This document shows, one piece after another, positions 1 through 11,536 of a DNA stretch of 64,000 nt. Position 1 is the stretch's first letter. Every line of letters starts with the position of its first letter. Position numbers and translations under genes: made by a program. The notes under the pieces are model-generated. The model had not been told where the DNA came from. It made no database searches and saw only the letters and a program-made list of their open reading frames with translations. The stretch is from Pieris napi (Eukaryota > Arthropoda > Insecta > Lepidoptera > Pieridae), in assembly GCF_905475465.1 (NCBI RefSeq), contig NC_062254.1, forward strand, positions 9,058,001 to 9,122,000, read 5' to 3'.

Positions 1-550
1 ATTGCGGGGTTAAACACCATATTTATAACCTCGCCTTTTATACCTTTTACTTGAAAATCATGAGTTTGAAACGATTATAAAATTTTGTGGGTGTTTGCTC
101 CAAGTTCATTAGTGCATGCAAGTATTTTTTTTACCCTATAAAGATAGATGAATAAGAGAATGATCTAGGCCATCCTTTAGAAATTCAAAGTAATAACAAA
201 TTGTTGTAATTTGCTATATAAATTTTCGTATTCGATAAAACCGGTTTTCGAGATCGGTTTGAAAAGCGAATCGGTAAAATATCGGCTTATAGTCCTAATT
301 GCATGGCACAATTTGTTGGGTAATCGCCTTAAATTACTTCCATCTCTGTTTCATTCCAAGCATCTTTGTTGTTTTAATTAAACAATAGCGAAATATATTA
401 CAGTCAATTAGTATATTACCTTGTAGTAATTAAATGCCACTTAGATATTATGATTAAAATTATCAAGTAAAATATCGACGGTAAAATTTATTATGAATAA
501 GTAAAACTATCAACATTGTATTTGAATATAAAAAAAATAAAAAAAAAAAT
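1..550. other. AT-rich, nothing recognised
   Basis: No coding frame, repeat family or RNA gene seen. Confidence 0.6.
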
Positions 551-832
551 CAGTGGCGCTTCAACCTCAGGTCTTGGCCTCAGATTTCTGAATCTGTTTC
601 ATGATCATTTTTAAATCTATTAGGCAAGTAGGTGATCAGCCTCCAGTGCCTGACACACGCCGTCGACTTTTTGGGTCTAAGACAAAGGTCTCCTCACGAT
701 GTTTTCCTTTACCGTTCGAGCAAATGTTGTATGCGCACATAGAAAGAAAGTCCATTGGTGCACAGCCGGGGATCGAACCTACGACCTCAGGTATGACAAT
801 CGCACGCTGAAGCCACTAGGCCAACACTGCTC
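551..832 (-). mobile_element. tRNA-derived SINE (family S1), near full length
   Basis: Read on the minus strand it starts with a tRNA-like head: A box TGGCCTAGTGGCTTCAGCG and B box GGTTCGATCCC. A tRNA-unrelated body follows and ends in CCACTGA followed by a T-run. At least a dozen other copies or fragments lie in this window, which defines the boundaries. It is a retroposon, not a functional tRNA. Confidence 0.85.
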
Positions 833-861
833 GTACTCGCACTGCTGTATTTAAATATACA

Positions 862-1475
862 TTGATTATATGTGATTGGAAATGTTACTGGGGGCTTAGC
901 GAAATCATGAAAAACACAGAAATAAAAATAAATGTCAAATCAAAGCTGTATAACACTTGCATACTTCCGGTATTAACATACGGCTGCCAAACTTGGGCAC
1001 TCACTAAAATGCAAACCAGGCAATTGAAGACATGCCAGACGGCGATGGAAAGAAGCATGCTAAATATCAGGAAGTCCGACAGAATCAATAATAAAATCAT
1101 ACGAAACCACACGAAGATTGAAGACGTCACAACGAGGATACGAAGATTGAAATGGAAATGGGCTGGTCACGTAATAAGAGGTATAGAAAAGTGGAACAAA
1201 AAGATCATATATTGGTACCCAAGAAATAATAAAAGAAAACGAGGTAGACAGTTTCGAAGGTGGGAAGACGAAATAAAATCCGTAACTGGGAAAATTTGGA
1301 CCAGGAAAGCTCAGAACAGAGCAGAGTGGAGAGAAATGGAGGAGGCCTTTGCCAAAGTTGGGCAAACAGATGGGTTGTCGGTGTCACCGACTCACTAGTG
1401 TTAAGTTTAAGTTTAAAATTATGTAATTATTTTCTATCTGATTAAAGGCTTTATTATTATTATTATTATTATTAT
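862..1475 (+). mobile_element. RTE-like LINE, 5'-truncated, with (ATT)n tail
   Basis: 3' end of a non-LTR retrotransposon: ORF C-terminus, short 3' UTR, a GATTAAAGGC hexamer context and an ATT microsatellite tail (about 1450-1474). Microsatellite-like tails are typical of RTE-type elements. The same tail style follows the remnant at 12371-12537. Confidence 0.75.
909..1398 (+). pseudogene. Reverse transcriptase C-terminal fragment (RTE-like)
   Basis: An open frame encodes a fragment starting near VKSKLYNTCILPVLTYGCQ, the conserved post-fingers region of non-LTR reverse transcriptases. It goes on through DRINNKIIRNHTKIEDV and KWKWAGHVIRG to a basic C-terminus with GRQFRRWEDEI and EWREMEEAF. 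The frame is uninterrupted to the stop at 1398, but the endonuclease and polymerase cores are absent, so the element is dead on arrival through 5' truncation. The residues before about 909 do not resemble the family and are probably flank. Confidence 0.75.
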
Positions 1476-2793
1476 ATGTGCATTTACATATGCCTACAAT
1501 TCCGTCTCCGTAAAAAAAGCTCTATCGATACGACACTAATTCTATTTTCCACTTGACTGCGTGCAGTTAACAAGGAGTTGTTCATTTAAGTTCCCTTTAG
1601 TGCTCTAAGCGTAATAATAAACAAGAAAAAATAAATTGGATACCGTTCGTGTCGGTAGCTTTAACACTGTTCACTTTGTTCACTTAAAAAGCTAATTTTT
1701 TATACGCTTTATGAAGGAAAGTTTTATAAGGGCTTAGAAAATATTAAGCTTCGCAACTAAGAACAGTTTATGCAGATAGATATTCTAGAGTGCTTTAAGG
1801 AATTTATGTATTTAACGTTGTACAACCATACTTTAACTGCAAGTAGAGCATTGATGATTTGGGCTCTTATTAATCGCTGATTGATAATGGTAGTAGACTA
1901 CGATAAAGTATTTAATATATTTTAAAATTGCCTTATGTATATATTTTAAACAATTGTTATAAAAAGAGGCGCGAATCTCGTATATTTTCTTCACTACATA
2001 AAACATAGATGTAGTTACACACTCACATGCACCCACACACATGCACTCACGCGTGTTGTAATCAGTTTAAAAAAAAATTGAGAAAAAAATGTTTTGGAAT
2101 TAACTATTTTTTTTCTTAAAAGGCTTCCCAAATCTTAACACATTATAACACATTTTATAATCTGTATTCATTTTTTTTCAAACTGCCAGTATCCTGACCT
2201 ACGTACAGAGAACTTATAATTATCTCGAGCAAACACTAACATACATACGTTTTGTTTTACATGCTACATTCACACAATCACGCACACTTGCACGTAGCCC
2301 GCAACACTATAAGATTTTTAAATAGCCATGGCCAATGAGAGAAAATCAAATCTTCTAAAGATATTTAATCATGATTGTAAAATACAACTATTGAGTTGTA
2401 CGCCTACGCATAATATATTATACTTGGTAACATACAAAATATACTTACAATAAGTATAGCTATTAAAGTTCCGCTTCTACAAGCATTTAGTCCGGTCAAT
2501 TTAGAGATTCGAAGGTGCATAAACAAGCTGAAAATCAGTAAAATTGTTCAAAACATAATTATAAATAATATTTAAAAGTTCCCCATCATTCCCGCGTATG
2601 TTTTTTTTATTCAAAGTCAAAGGTCAAAAAAATTAGTTATTCGCGACTTTCAGCAAAACTGTAAGTTTTATCATAAAAGTACCTCAGCCAAAAATTGTAG
2701 ATCATAAAATTATCTATAAAAAATGTATCAATACTTATTTTCCTACGAGTCAAAGAAAGACAAAATATGGTTTTCTTAAACTTTATAAACAGA
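1476..2793. other. AT-rich, nothing recognised
   Basis: Only CA-rich patches at 2015-2055 and 2262-2300, and short open frames without protein-like composition. Confidence 0.55.
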
Positions 2794-3083
2794 CTAGATG
2801 ACCTGGCAAACGTCGTTTTGCCATGTATAATATCATGTATAATGAAAATTAGGGGTTGTATGTATTTTTTAATGCTGTATCATAAAAAAATAAAAATAAA
2901 ATTTATCTAAAAATTAAAAAAAAATTAGGGGTGGACTACCCTTAACATTTAGGGGGATGAAAATAGATGTTGTCCGATTCTCAGTAATACGCAATATGCA
3001 TACAAAATTTCAAGAGAATCGGTCAAGCCGTTTCGGAGGAGTTTAACTACAAACACCGTGACACGAGAATTTTATATATTAGA
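2794..3083 (-). mobile_element. Non-autonomous Helitron (family H1)
   Basis: On the minus strand it begins TCTAATATATAAAATTCTCG and ends in a hairpin region (GGCAAAACGACGTTTGCC) followed by CTAG. The flanking host bases are A and T, the expected Helitron target dinucleotide. Internal text (GAATCGGTCAAGCCGTTTCG on the plus strand) is shared with copies at 8860, 30988 and 54843. No Rep/Hel coding sequence. Confidence 0.75.
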
Positions 3084-3376
3084 TAATAGTTAAAAACAAA
3101 GTGAAAAACGAAAATTGCAACACACTCCGCAATCATAAACAGTTTCGACTCAATTTGAACATAGAAATGTAGCTTTATTGAAGTGTATATCATATTTGCA
3201 TTCAATATGAATTGATGAGTAAAAGTTTCAACAGCGTTCGCAACGGTATTGCGCACTAGATGAACAATGTTATGTAGTTGAAAGTTATCAAGCCTTTTAG
3301 ATTCATTGAAAATTTAAAGCTTTTCCCATGATAGCCGTTCTATTTTTTTGTAGTGAATTAAGACAAAATTTTTTGT

Positions 3377-3619
3377 GGCTCTGGACGATTTGTGCATTAG
3401 CCAGCGTCAAGTATAGGATTTTTTATAATTCGTGCTTGTCTTTAGAAATTCGACCGTGTCATCCATGTACGATTTAGGCTCTCGCCCGGTACCGCACAAT
3501 CCTCCCAAAGGCCGAGAACAAATTTCAATTAATTTAAAACTTGCCCTCGAATCGAGAATCGAACCCGGTACCCCTCACCTAGCTGCCACTTAATAAGACC
3601 GCTAGGCTATGAGGCCCCT
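3377..3619 (-). mobile_element. tRNA-derived SINE (family S2)
   Basis: On the minus strand the head reads TAGCCTAGCGGTCTTATTAA (A-box region) and CGGGTTCGATTC (B box). It is unrelated to S1 in the body. A second, closely similar copy lies at 42482-42720, which fixes both ends. Confidence 0.75.
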
Positions 3620-3663
3620 AAACAAAATATTTAATTTCATTTTTAGTTAAAATTTAACTTAAA

Positions 3664-3945
3664 GCTACTGTCTAAAACAAAGTTATATGGAAATTGTATT
3701 CGTTTTTACAACAAACTCCCAAGCGAAATTAGATAGTTATCACTAAATAAATTCAAAGCCCTCGTTAAACGTAAATTAATCATTAAGATCTTTTATAAAT
3801 TTGACGAACATTAAAATTTAATAATCATTTAATGATTCTTAGCCTTGGGATTGATTTGCTCCAGTTCATAAAATTTGTATGACTCAAAACTTAGCGATTA
3901 AAAAGAGTGGCGGAAAGTTTCTTGCCCGCAAATTTACAATTTTTT
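3664..3945 (+). mobile_element. LINE 3' end (family L8) with RT tail remnant
   Basis: Encodes a degraded C-terminal segment of the LINE type: IRFYNKLPSEI, a stop, then LNKFKALVKRKLIIKIFYKF, stopping at about 3811. The characteristic 3' UTR with GCGATTAAAAAGAGTGGCGG follows. The same 3' UTR recurs at 14391, 17543, 28196 and 43003. The in-frame stop and truncation make it non-functional. Confidence 0.65.
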
Positions 3946-4275
3946 TTTTGATCTTTATTTTATTTATTTACACAAATACAGTATTTACAATTTTCTTAAC
4001 CTAATAATAAAAATAATTAAAAATAAATAAAATTAAAATTAAAACAAATTTAAAAGTTTGGTCCCTGTGGCAGTGTACCTTTAACGCTGGCAGCATTTCC
4101 TCGCTGTATGGCAAGACTTATTCTTTGAGCCAGGAAAGTGCCAGCTCTGCGGTCACCGGTACTATCTACCAGGCGCCAACTTAAATCTTTAACAAGCGCC
4201 TGTGCACTTGAACCCCACGGCCCAAGAGTCACTACTCCAAAGGGAACAAAATTGAAGTTGGAGGAAAGACTCTTA
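3946..4275 (-). mobile_element. LINE 3' end (family L5)
   Basis: The minus frame to the stop at 4052-4050 reads FVPFGVVTLGPWGSSAQALV ... RLVDSTGDRRAGTFLAQRIS ... IQRGNAASVKGTLPQ. I recognise this as a recurrent C-terminus of insect non-LTR retrotransposons. The 3' UTR runs left to about 3950 and contains TAGGTTAAGAAAATTGTAAA, also seen near 32850. 5'-truncated. Confidence 0.65.
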
Positions 4276-5138
4276 TATTTAGAATTAATTTAACTTCTTT
4301 TCTAACGTTCATAAGTGTATTTGTTTACCTATTTGAAAAAAGTCATTTTGAGTTTGGCTTTGTAAGGAGTGTCATTTGGTATCACATTAACATAAGCCGG
4401 GCTGACACCCCACCCTTATAAATCAGATAGATTTTTATTGTCACGCTTAAAAATTTGACTCATGAATAAAACATTTAATTTTTTACGTGGTTAATGTAAT
4501 TTTCTTGGGAATAGTGGGATCAGCAGGCGATCAATTTTAATGTTTTTAAATTAATTTTAACTTCAGCTTTCATTTTATATTTTTATATATATTTATTTAT
4601 AGCCACACCAACAAGGCAACACTATAAAAAACCAAAAAAAGAAAGAAACACGTAACACACATGATAACTATTAATATGTGCGGACGGCGAGCACAAACAT
4701 AATGATTATAATTAATAAGCTTACAAAGGTTACAAAAGCATTCCAAAAAATACCTTAAATTATTAAGCATAGCAAATTAACCTAAGAAAGTGATAACAAC
4801 ATGCCCTTCATGTAATCGAATTGGCGATCCGAAAAAATATCATAGTTTTTGATTCCACTCGACGTTTTTAAAGTTATACAAAAAAATCGAAAACTGCAAC
4901 GGATTTCTACAATTACTAATTATTAAATGACAGTTTTCGTTAATAATACTTAAATAAAAAAAAAACTAATTAATTAAACTTAAGTAATAACTAATAATAA
5001 AATAAATTAAAAACAAAGATATGTCCTCTATCAGCAGGAAGCATGGCGAAATAGTTACCCTCTCCATCACATCTCCATAGAGTACCCGGCCTGTAAATAT
5101 CATAATGTATACTGATATACCAGCTCTCTTCCTCCACA
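4276..5138. other. AT-rich, nothing recognised
   Basis: Homopolymer A/T runs and (ATTT)-like text; no feature seen. Confidence 0.55.
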
Positions 5139-5264
5139 CAGTTTTCACAGTGGCGGACGCGCTCCAAATCAGTCGTAAAGCAGTGATTTTACGACTGATT
5201 TGATCGCGACCGCCGCTGCAAAAACCGCTGTGAGAATTCGAGTGTGAGTTACAGAATCGCAAGG
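5139..5264 (-). mobile_element. Fold-back MITE (family M1), internally deleted copy
   Basis: Ends in GTTACAGAATCGCAAGG, the M1 terminus. The two arms (AAATCAGTCGTAAA and TTTACGACTGATTT) have collapsed together around a six-base centre, so most of the loop present at 58094 and 63590 is missing. Confidence 0.65.
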
Positions 5265-6205
5265 CAGAACTCTTGTATTCAAAACTAATGTATTATCTCG
5301 ATAATATTATTCACATTGTTTTTCGTTTTAACCCTATTTCCTACATCAGTTTATCATCAGATCATAGACAATAGTTTCTGTATACGTTATATTGAATCTA
5401 GTTTATTATTCCTGAGGCGGGTCACTCTGAGTCCTCAACAGAATTCAAGCCTAAAATCTTCATTTATTATGTATATCCTCTGACATTCAGTAACTTCTCT
5501 ATTTCATGGATGCGCTTAAAAGTAACAAGAGTATCGTGTGATTGTTTATAAGATGTATATAATGCCTTAGTTAAAACAGTATAGGTATAAACAGCATTTT
5601 TTTAATGAAACGATTTTTAATTAATTTTCTTTAAATTAATGAGACTGGAAATATTTATTAGAGTTACTCAAAATCGTAAACACCTATTTAAAAACATAAA
5701 GCGTATAGAAACGACAAATTAATGACTAAAGTAATTATGAAAATATTTTATTTGCTTTGTAAATAGTTGTATACCACGATGCAGGACAGTACAAAAACAT
5801 GTTAAACTTTATTAGTTTAAAATGTCAACAAGCTTTTCCGTTAAGCTAAAACTTAACTTAATGTAAAATGTCACCTTTTGTTTTACATTAATTAATTTTG
5901 AATTTGGAACACGTTAAAATATCAAGGTAATCTGCCTCTACCTATCATTAAAAACATTTTAATTAGTAAAATGTCATTAAAATGATGAATACTGTATAAT
6001 ATTAGAATGAACACCGCATCCGATATTAAAGAAGCAATGGCGTTGGCTTATCTGACCCGTCTCCTATTGTCAAGCCATACCCGTGGACAAACAATTGACT
6101 TGGAAATTCATAACCTCACCTTTATCAAAGCCCCTGATAAATGCATGTTTCAACAGTAATATTAGGTTGTATTTGAGACAATATATTGGTGATCATTACT
6201 AAAAA
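5265..6205. other. AT-rich, nothing recognised
   Basis: A slightly GC-richer piece at about 6005-6080 matches nothing here; the rest is featureless. Confidence 0.55.
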
Positions 6206-6656
6206 CTAGCTGACCCGGCATACTACCGCCTAATAGTCTTTAACTTTAGTTAAACTTAATTTAGGATTTCATTAAGGTAATTACTACAACTTTTATTGCA
6301 AATACAGAAATGTTTTATTGCGTGCCATTGCGAAAAAAGAATGAATTTTACACATAAGGCCTCTTTTCTCTAGCACCAATATTGCGATACTGGATGTTAG
6401 AGCACTTTCTGATAAACAACATTTTTTGTTTTGTTCCGGCGCAAGAACAAAGTAGTAGGTTTCTTTTATATGCGTAATTTTGTCAACAGATGGCACTACA
6501 TGCTGTTTGCACTCGTAATTTTTTTTTATTTTTATTCGAAAACTTATCCGTTCTTTTATTACTTATTCTGCTATCCGGAGCGGAGAAGAATCCACCAAAC
6601 AAGAGATAACTAACAGCGGTCCAGCCGATCTTGATTTTTTGTTTTATATATTTAGA
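6206..6656 (-). mobile_element. Non-autonomous Helitron (family H2)
   Basis: Minus strand starts TCTAAATATATAAAAC after a host A. It ends with a GC-rich hairpin (GGCGGTAGTATGCCGG) followed by GTCAGCTAG and a host T. Ends resemble H1 and the element at 47867, but the body differs. A short open frame inside is not protein-like. Confidence 0.6.
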
Positions 6657-6984
6657 TGATTAATATTAAGTACTTAGTGATTACTTTTAATCAGAAACCC
6701 ACGCAAGTAATAACATACATTTAATTTAATAGCCGTTAGAACATGCAACATATTTTCAATAACTCTGTTGCTATTACCATGAATTAAAGCGAAATAACAT
6801 GAAATAAACGTGTAAAAATATAATTGTACTGCATTACAGTTTTCTTGCTATTATTATGATTATTCTTGGTACTTTGCAATCACACGATACAAAAAAGGTC
6901 GTCGTTGAAAAATTTGTCAACAATAGAATCAAATGTATAAAACGATAGTTAAATTATTCTAGAGTATGATAGTTTAAAAAAAAT

Positions 6985-7240
6985 CAATGGCGCTACAACC
7001 TTTTTAGGGCTTGGATTCAAGATCATTTGTCAATTTAATAGGCAAATAGGTGAACAGCCTCCTGTGCCTGACACACGCCATTAACTTGTTTGAAACAATG
7101 CGGTTTCTTTACGATATTTTCCTTCACCGTTCGAGCGAATATAACATACACAAAAAATCCATTGGTGCACAGACGGGAATCGAACCTACAACCTCATGGA
7201 TTAGAGTCGCACGCTAGAGCCACTAGACCATCACTGCTCT
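6985..7240 (-). mobile_element. tRNA-derived SINE (family S1)
   Basis: Minus-oriented copy, from the CATTGA-type 3' end at 6985 to the AGAGCAGTGATGGTCTAGTG head at 7240. More diverged than the copies at 551 or 36625; the B box reads GGTTCGATTCC. Confidence 0.8.
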
Positions 7241-7544
7241 CAAAAAGGGTAGTCTTAAAAACAAAATAAATACACTTATAATATTTGAAGTTAATTGATT
7301 GCGCTGATAATTGAAGTTATTTGGATTTGTTAGCCAATTTTAGCTTTGGTTTATAAATATTATCTATTGAGACTATCTAGGCTAAATCTTAACCGCCAAA
7401 AGTAGACTGATACATCCATGACTTGTTGACGTAATACATTTATAATGCACAAGACAAACAAGAATAAAATTTCCGAATCGAAAACCTAATTACACAAATT
7501 TACATGGCACAGCGTTTATACTAGAAGTCTTGGTTTTATTTCTG

Positions 7545-7740
7545 TAATAGGAGGCAAACGGGCAGGAGGCTCACCTGATGTTAAGTGATACCGCCGCCCA
7601 CGGACATTGCCAGAAGGCTCGCAAGTGCGTTGCCGGCCTTTTAAGAATTGGTATGCTCTGGTTCGGAAACACTTCAGTGGGCAGCTGGTTCCACATAGTG
7701 GTGCGCGGCATAGGTATGCGTGGTAGACCCGCTGTCTTAA
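7545..7740 (-). mobile_element. LINE 3' end (family L1)
   Basis: Minus-oriented remnant of the window's most frequent LINE end. The diagnostic core on its sense strand is AAGGCCGGCAACGCACTTGC, preceded by a frame encoding MWNQLP and followed by CATCAGGTGAGCCTCCTGCC. Diverged by small indels. Confidence 0.75.
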
Positions 7741-7805
7741 CTATTTAAAATAGCTGATTTATTGCTTTTGAAACTAAAATGCACATCGAAAGACAATATT
7801 ACTGA

Positions 7806-7930
7806 TTTAAAGAAAAAACTTTTTAACCGGATTGAAGTTATGTATTATTATAAATTTACAACTATTTAACATAATTTTAAATTTATAATAATACATAACT
7901 TCAATCTGGTTAAAAAGTTTTTTCTTTAAA
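7806..7930. mobile_element. Fold-back MITE (family M2), short form
   Basis: Two 51-bp inverted arms (start TTTAAAGAAAAAACTTTTTA, continue through CCGGATTGAAGTTATGTATT) differ at one position and are separated by about 23 bp. Longer relatives lie at 33744-34024 and 44788-44996. Confidence 0.75.
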
Positions 7931-8426
7931 TGTGTAAAGGTTATGTAAATCAAAGACAATACTAATATTACTGATACTAATTACACTTGTGTCTATAAAT
8001 TTAATTAGATACATCAGCAGCAATAAAGCTTAACGAAGTAAAATGAAGTTAATATTAAAATTTCATATAAATTTTAGGTAATTAATATTTTATATGAATT
8101 CTGGGTAAGGATCAAAAGTGGGGTCATTGCCCGGATCAACCGAGTATTTTTTAAGCTCAACCCTTTTAATAAAAATAATTTTATTGAAATTAAAACTCAA
8201 TGTTGAAAGTTTATGAATCTGAATAACCGATTTTGAACAAGATTTTTGCAGGTTCGTAAATTGTTTTTAGTTCTAGGTAAATGTAATTTCGTGATTTTTA
8301 TCTATCAACATTATTAGAAAAATAATTAGTGTAATAAAATTGGCTCTTTTATTAATTACCTCGCGAACTAATGAATGGGTCTTCTCTCAGAGAAACGACC
8401 TCCAAATGTATAAAAATCGAGTGTAC
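7931..8426. other. AT-rich, nothing recognised
   Basis: 7931-7972 continues as the M2-like right flank (GTAAAGGTTATGTAAATCAA); the remainder is featureless. Confidence 0.5.
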
Positions 8427-8522
8427 TCCTCCCTCAAAGGCCGGCAACGCACCCACTAAAAATGGGTGTCTATGGGCTGCGAAGACTGCCCTGTTTGGTC
8501 GTCCCGCAAGCTTGTTTGGCCC
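8427..8522 (+). mobile_element. LINE 3' end fragment (L1-related variant)
   Basis: Contains CTCAAAGGCCGGCAACGCAC followed by a variant tail (GCGAAGACTGCCCTGTTTGG). A similar variant occurs at 25740-25800. Too short for an open frame with meaning. Confidence 0.55.
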
Positions 8523-8859
8523 ACTATTTAAAAAAAAACATCTTAAATAACCTAAATGTATTTTTAAAAAGCTTCAAAAAACACGAAAATATTAAACAAA
8601 GAAATTTCATTAAGTTTACCAAAGGTACCGGGCACTTAGTTCGCAGATACGATCTAAAGCGAGCTAAAACAAACGCGGCACTAAATGTAAATTGAACGAT
8701 AACTGTTACCTCTGGGACTACACACACGCTATCGGGCTTTGTTTTCTCTTTACGTTTTTAAAGGGTATTGTGTAATACCATAGAACTTTGAATAGTAATA
8801 ATACTAATAAACAGTGAGGATATATCACAATATACTGTATAACTACATCAATTTGGAGT

Positions 8860-9130
8860 TGTATATTATTTCTAGGAAACATTTTTTTAGTTCAATAAAA
8901 ATAACTTTTCTACTATATTAGAAAATAGGAGTTGATCGTAGAGGGGTGAAATTAAAGGGATGTGTGTATTTTTGTATGTTACATCACAAAAATTGTCTAC
9001 AAAATAATTTAAAAAAGTTTAGGGGCTTAGCCTTAACATTTAGTGCAGAAAATTTCACGAATATCGGTCGAGCCATTTCGGAGGAGTTTAATTACAAACA
9101 CCGTGACACGAGAATTTTATATATATTAAA
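8860..9130 (-). mobile_element. Non-autonomous Helitron (family H1), 3'-truncated
   Basis: Shares the H1 body (GGGGTTGATCGTAGAGG-like block, GTCGAGCCATTTCGGAGGAG) and the 5' end at 9130. The hairpin/CTAG end is missing, so this copy is truncated. Confidence 0.65.
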
Positions 9131-9940
9131 TTGATGTTTTTATGTCAATCGCTCGTAAAGTCACGCTTTTTTAAAATATTGTCCTGATTATATATGTTTT
9201 ACTCGCTTTGTTTTGTTCCATTAGACTTATGTATTTTGTGCACTCCTTGCGTTTGCCTTATCTAATTTTTTTCACATTGATGGATGAGATCGCTCAAAAG
9301 CGTCGCCGCCAGTTGCCCTCTTTTTCATTTAATTATGTCAATTATAATATATTTCTGTATGCAACGAAGTGATAATAAATTAAATATATTGATTATTCAA
9401 TATATAAATCAATAAGTTGCTACGAAACGGTTAATATAAACTTTTAACTGAAACTTTAAGTTGACATTTAAAATAAATGTCAGAGTAATGTTCAGTGCAA
9501 ACGTGTGTACATGAATGAAAGAAAAGCAAATAATAACTGTCTTGACTAGATATAGGATTAGTTTTTATTATTCCATTTTAAACGTTAATTATTTTTGTTT
9601 CTTATGAAATATAAACATACGAATGGATGTAGAACGCCTCAGAGGTTTAAGATATAAACCACGGCCAAACACGTCATATCAAGGCTGAAAATCTAACCCC
9701 TCGCTCACCCTAATTTGATTCGACCGTAAGGATGTCATCTACAAACTTCTGTGATTACGTCACCCATCTTTACACATAGGGTAGTTACATACAGACATAA
9801 CATTTTATTCATCACTCTATCTACGAGGTTTTAATCTACAGACAAAGTTTAGTAGATAGTTTCGTCAAGTCAAATATTTTGACTTTTTTACATTTTTGCC
9901 TGTTTCTATTTTCTGTACAATCTGTATATTCTATTCTTTG
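9131..9940. other. Mostly AT-rich; one denser block
   Basis: 9630-9790 is GC-richer and contains GAACGCCTCAGAG (also at 16708) and GTGATTACGTCACCC. Not recognised. Confidence 0.45.
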
Positions 9941-10209
9941 AAGTTGCCAGCCTTATAAGAATTGATACGCTCTTTTCTTGAAGGACCCTAAGTTGAATTG
10001 GTTTGGAAATACTTCAGTGGGCATCTGGTTCCACATAGTGGTGGTGCGCGGCTTAAGACCCGTTCAGTTGTAGAACGACAAACGTCAAGGTGATACAGAT
10101 GGTATATGTATTCATGTAGTTCGAACAACTCCTCTAAACACTCTCCATGGTAAATGCGGTAGAAGATGCAGAGAGATCCCACATTTCTACGCAACGCCAA
10201 GGGATCAAG

Positions 10210-10211
<2 letters not shown>
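9941..10211 (-). mobile_element. LINE 3' end (family L1) with RT tail
   Basis: The minus frame encodes ALRRNVGSLCIFYRIYHGEC-LEELF, a conserved tail segment of this LINE lineage, then, with frame breaks, the WNQLP-type block. Abuts an (AT)n microsatellite at its 5' side. Confidence 0.7.

Positions 10212-10212
<1 letters not shown>

Positions 10213-10266
<54 letters not shown>
10213..10266. repeat. (AT)n microsatellite
   Basis: About 27 uninterrupted TA/AT units. Likely length-polymorphic. Confidence 0.95.
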
Positions 10267-10268
<2 letters not shown>

Positions 10269-11158
10269 ATTTAAGTTATTGAAACGTTTTTGGCTATTCC
10301 ATTTTTAAATCGTAGCTTTCGTTCCAGAAAGTAATAATACTAACGTAACAAGGTACTCGGCAAAACAATAATTGTATTGTATTGTTTGATTTGTCATAAA
10401 AGATGAAATAGATGCCTAAATATGTCCCTTGACACATTATTGGACTGATGACTAACCTAACCTGTCAAACAAACTTGACATTGCGAAACAAAATTGTCTT
10501 CTAAATACTCTGTTCACGCATTATAAAACCCCGTGATATAAATTCGATGCGGCGCGACACTGTACTTTAAAATAACATTACTATTTATACTTATATCACA
10601 CACTACACATCGTGACAACACAATTACGCAGTTGTCGAATTTAGACAGTTGTCTATTTCAGAGACCTCTGACATTACGTGCACTATTGCCCTATGTCCCC
10701 AAGGAACAAGGGCCAAAGTTAGTGTTAATAAAACCGTTATCTGACCTTTCATCAGTCAGCAAGTAAACTTGCCGGTGCCACGAGTCATACGAGCATGTAT
10801 AAACTTATTGTACTCGCGTTTATGACGCTGAAGGATTATAACTTAAAACGTCTATAAACGTCAAAACTTTCTTATTAAAACAAATATTCAAGTTACGATC
10901 TGTTAGGCTGACACTAAAACTTGATAAGTACCTACGTAAACGTCTAGTTCAATCTTAATACGTTCTCAGAGGGTAGTCTTTAATACTATGTAATTACGAA
11001 GGACATCATCAAGAAGAACAACTAAGGTAGCAGATGGTACAATAGAAATAAACTTGGAAATAGGCAGGAGACAGGCCAATAGGAACAGAAAAGTCGAGCA
11101 GGAAACTACTAAACTGGTGCCCAAGGTTACCAAAAAAAAATTACCAAATTTTTATTTT
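10267..11158. other. Apparently unique sequence
   Basis: 10660-10860 is less AT-rich and matches no family here; no frame of interest. Candidate non-coding host DNA. Confidence 0.4.
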
Positions 11159-11536
11159 CAGGGCAGGAATTAGGGGCTACAGTTGCGGGGCCTCCACAAA
11201 AGAGGGACCACACAATAGAAGCTTCGGAATAAAAACGTTTAAATTCCGACTAGTAAACATTAGAAAACAACTTTTCTTTTGTTATTTTTTCCGCTGTTTC
11301 ACTTACCTTTACCTTTGTACAAACATGATTATATTGTTCTTAATTATAACAGAAATCATTTATCTGTATTTATATTTTTATATGTTTGTTAAATACTAAA
11401 CTAATCTTCACAATACAATATTGATTGAAAAACTCGACTGAATTTTTTTTTTCACTTATTTGGAAAATAATTTGGGGCCCGGAGGCCTCCACTCCTTTGT
11501 TGCCGCGAGGCCTCCAGACCTCTAATTCCGGCCCTT
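11159..11536. mobile_element. hAT-type MITE with 8-bp target duplication
   Basis: Imperfect inverted ends: CAGGGCAGGAATTAGGGG at the left, AAGGGCCGGAATTAGAGG read inward from the right, both followed by GGCCTC-rich text. The flanks are TTTATTTT (11151-11158) and TTTATCTT (11537-11544), 7 of 8 identical. An 8-bp duplication and CAGGG ends are hallmarks of hAT elements. No transposase; 378 bp. Confidence 0.7.

Noticed and set aside
551..832. tRNA gene call from the A and B boxes
   Set aside because: Same sequence recurs more than a dozen times with a common non-tRNA body; no cloverleaf with aminoacyl stem closes. It is a SINE head. The same applies to the S2 and S3 heads.
2015..2055. Telomere-like or satellite repeat
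   Set aside because: Irregular CA-rich text only; no TTAGG array or regular period.
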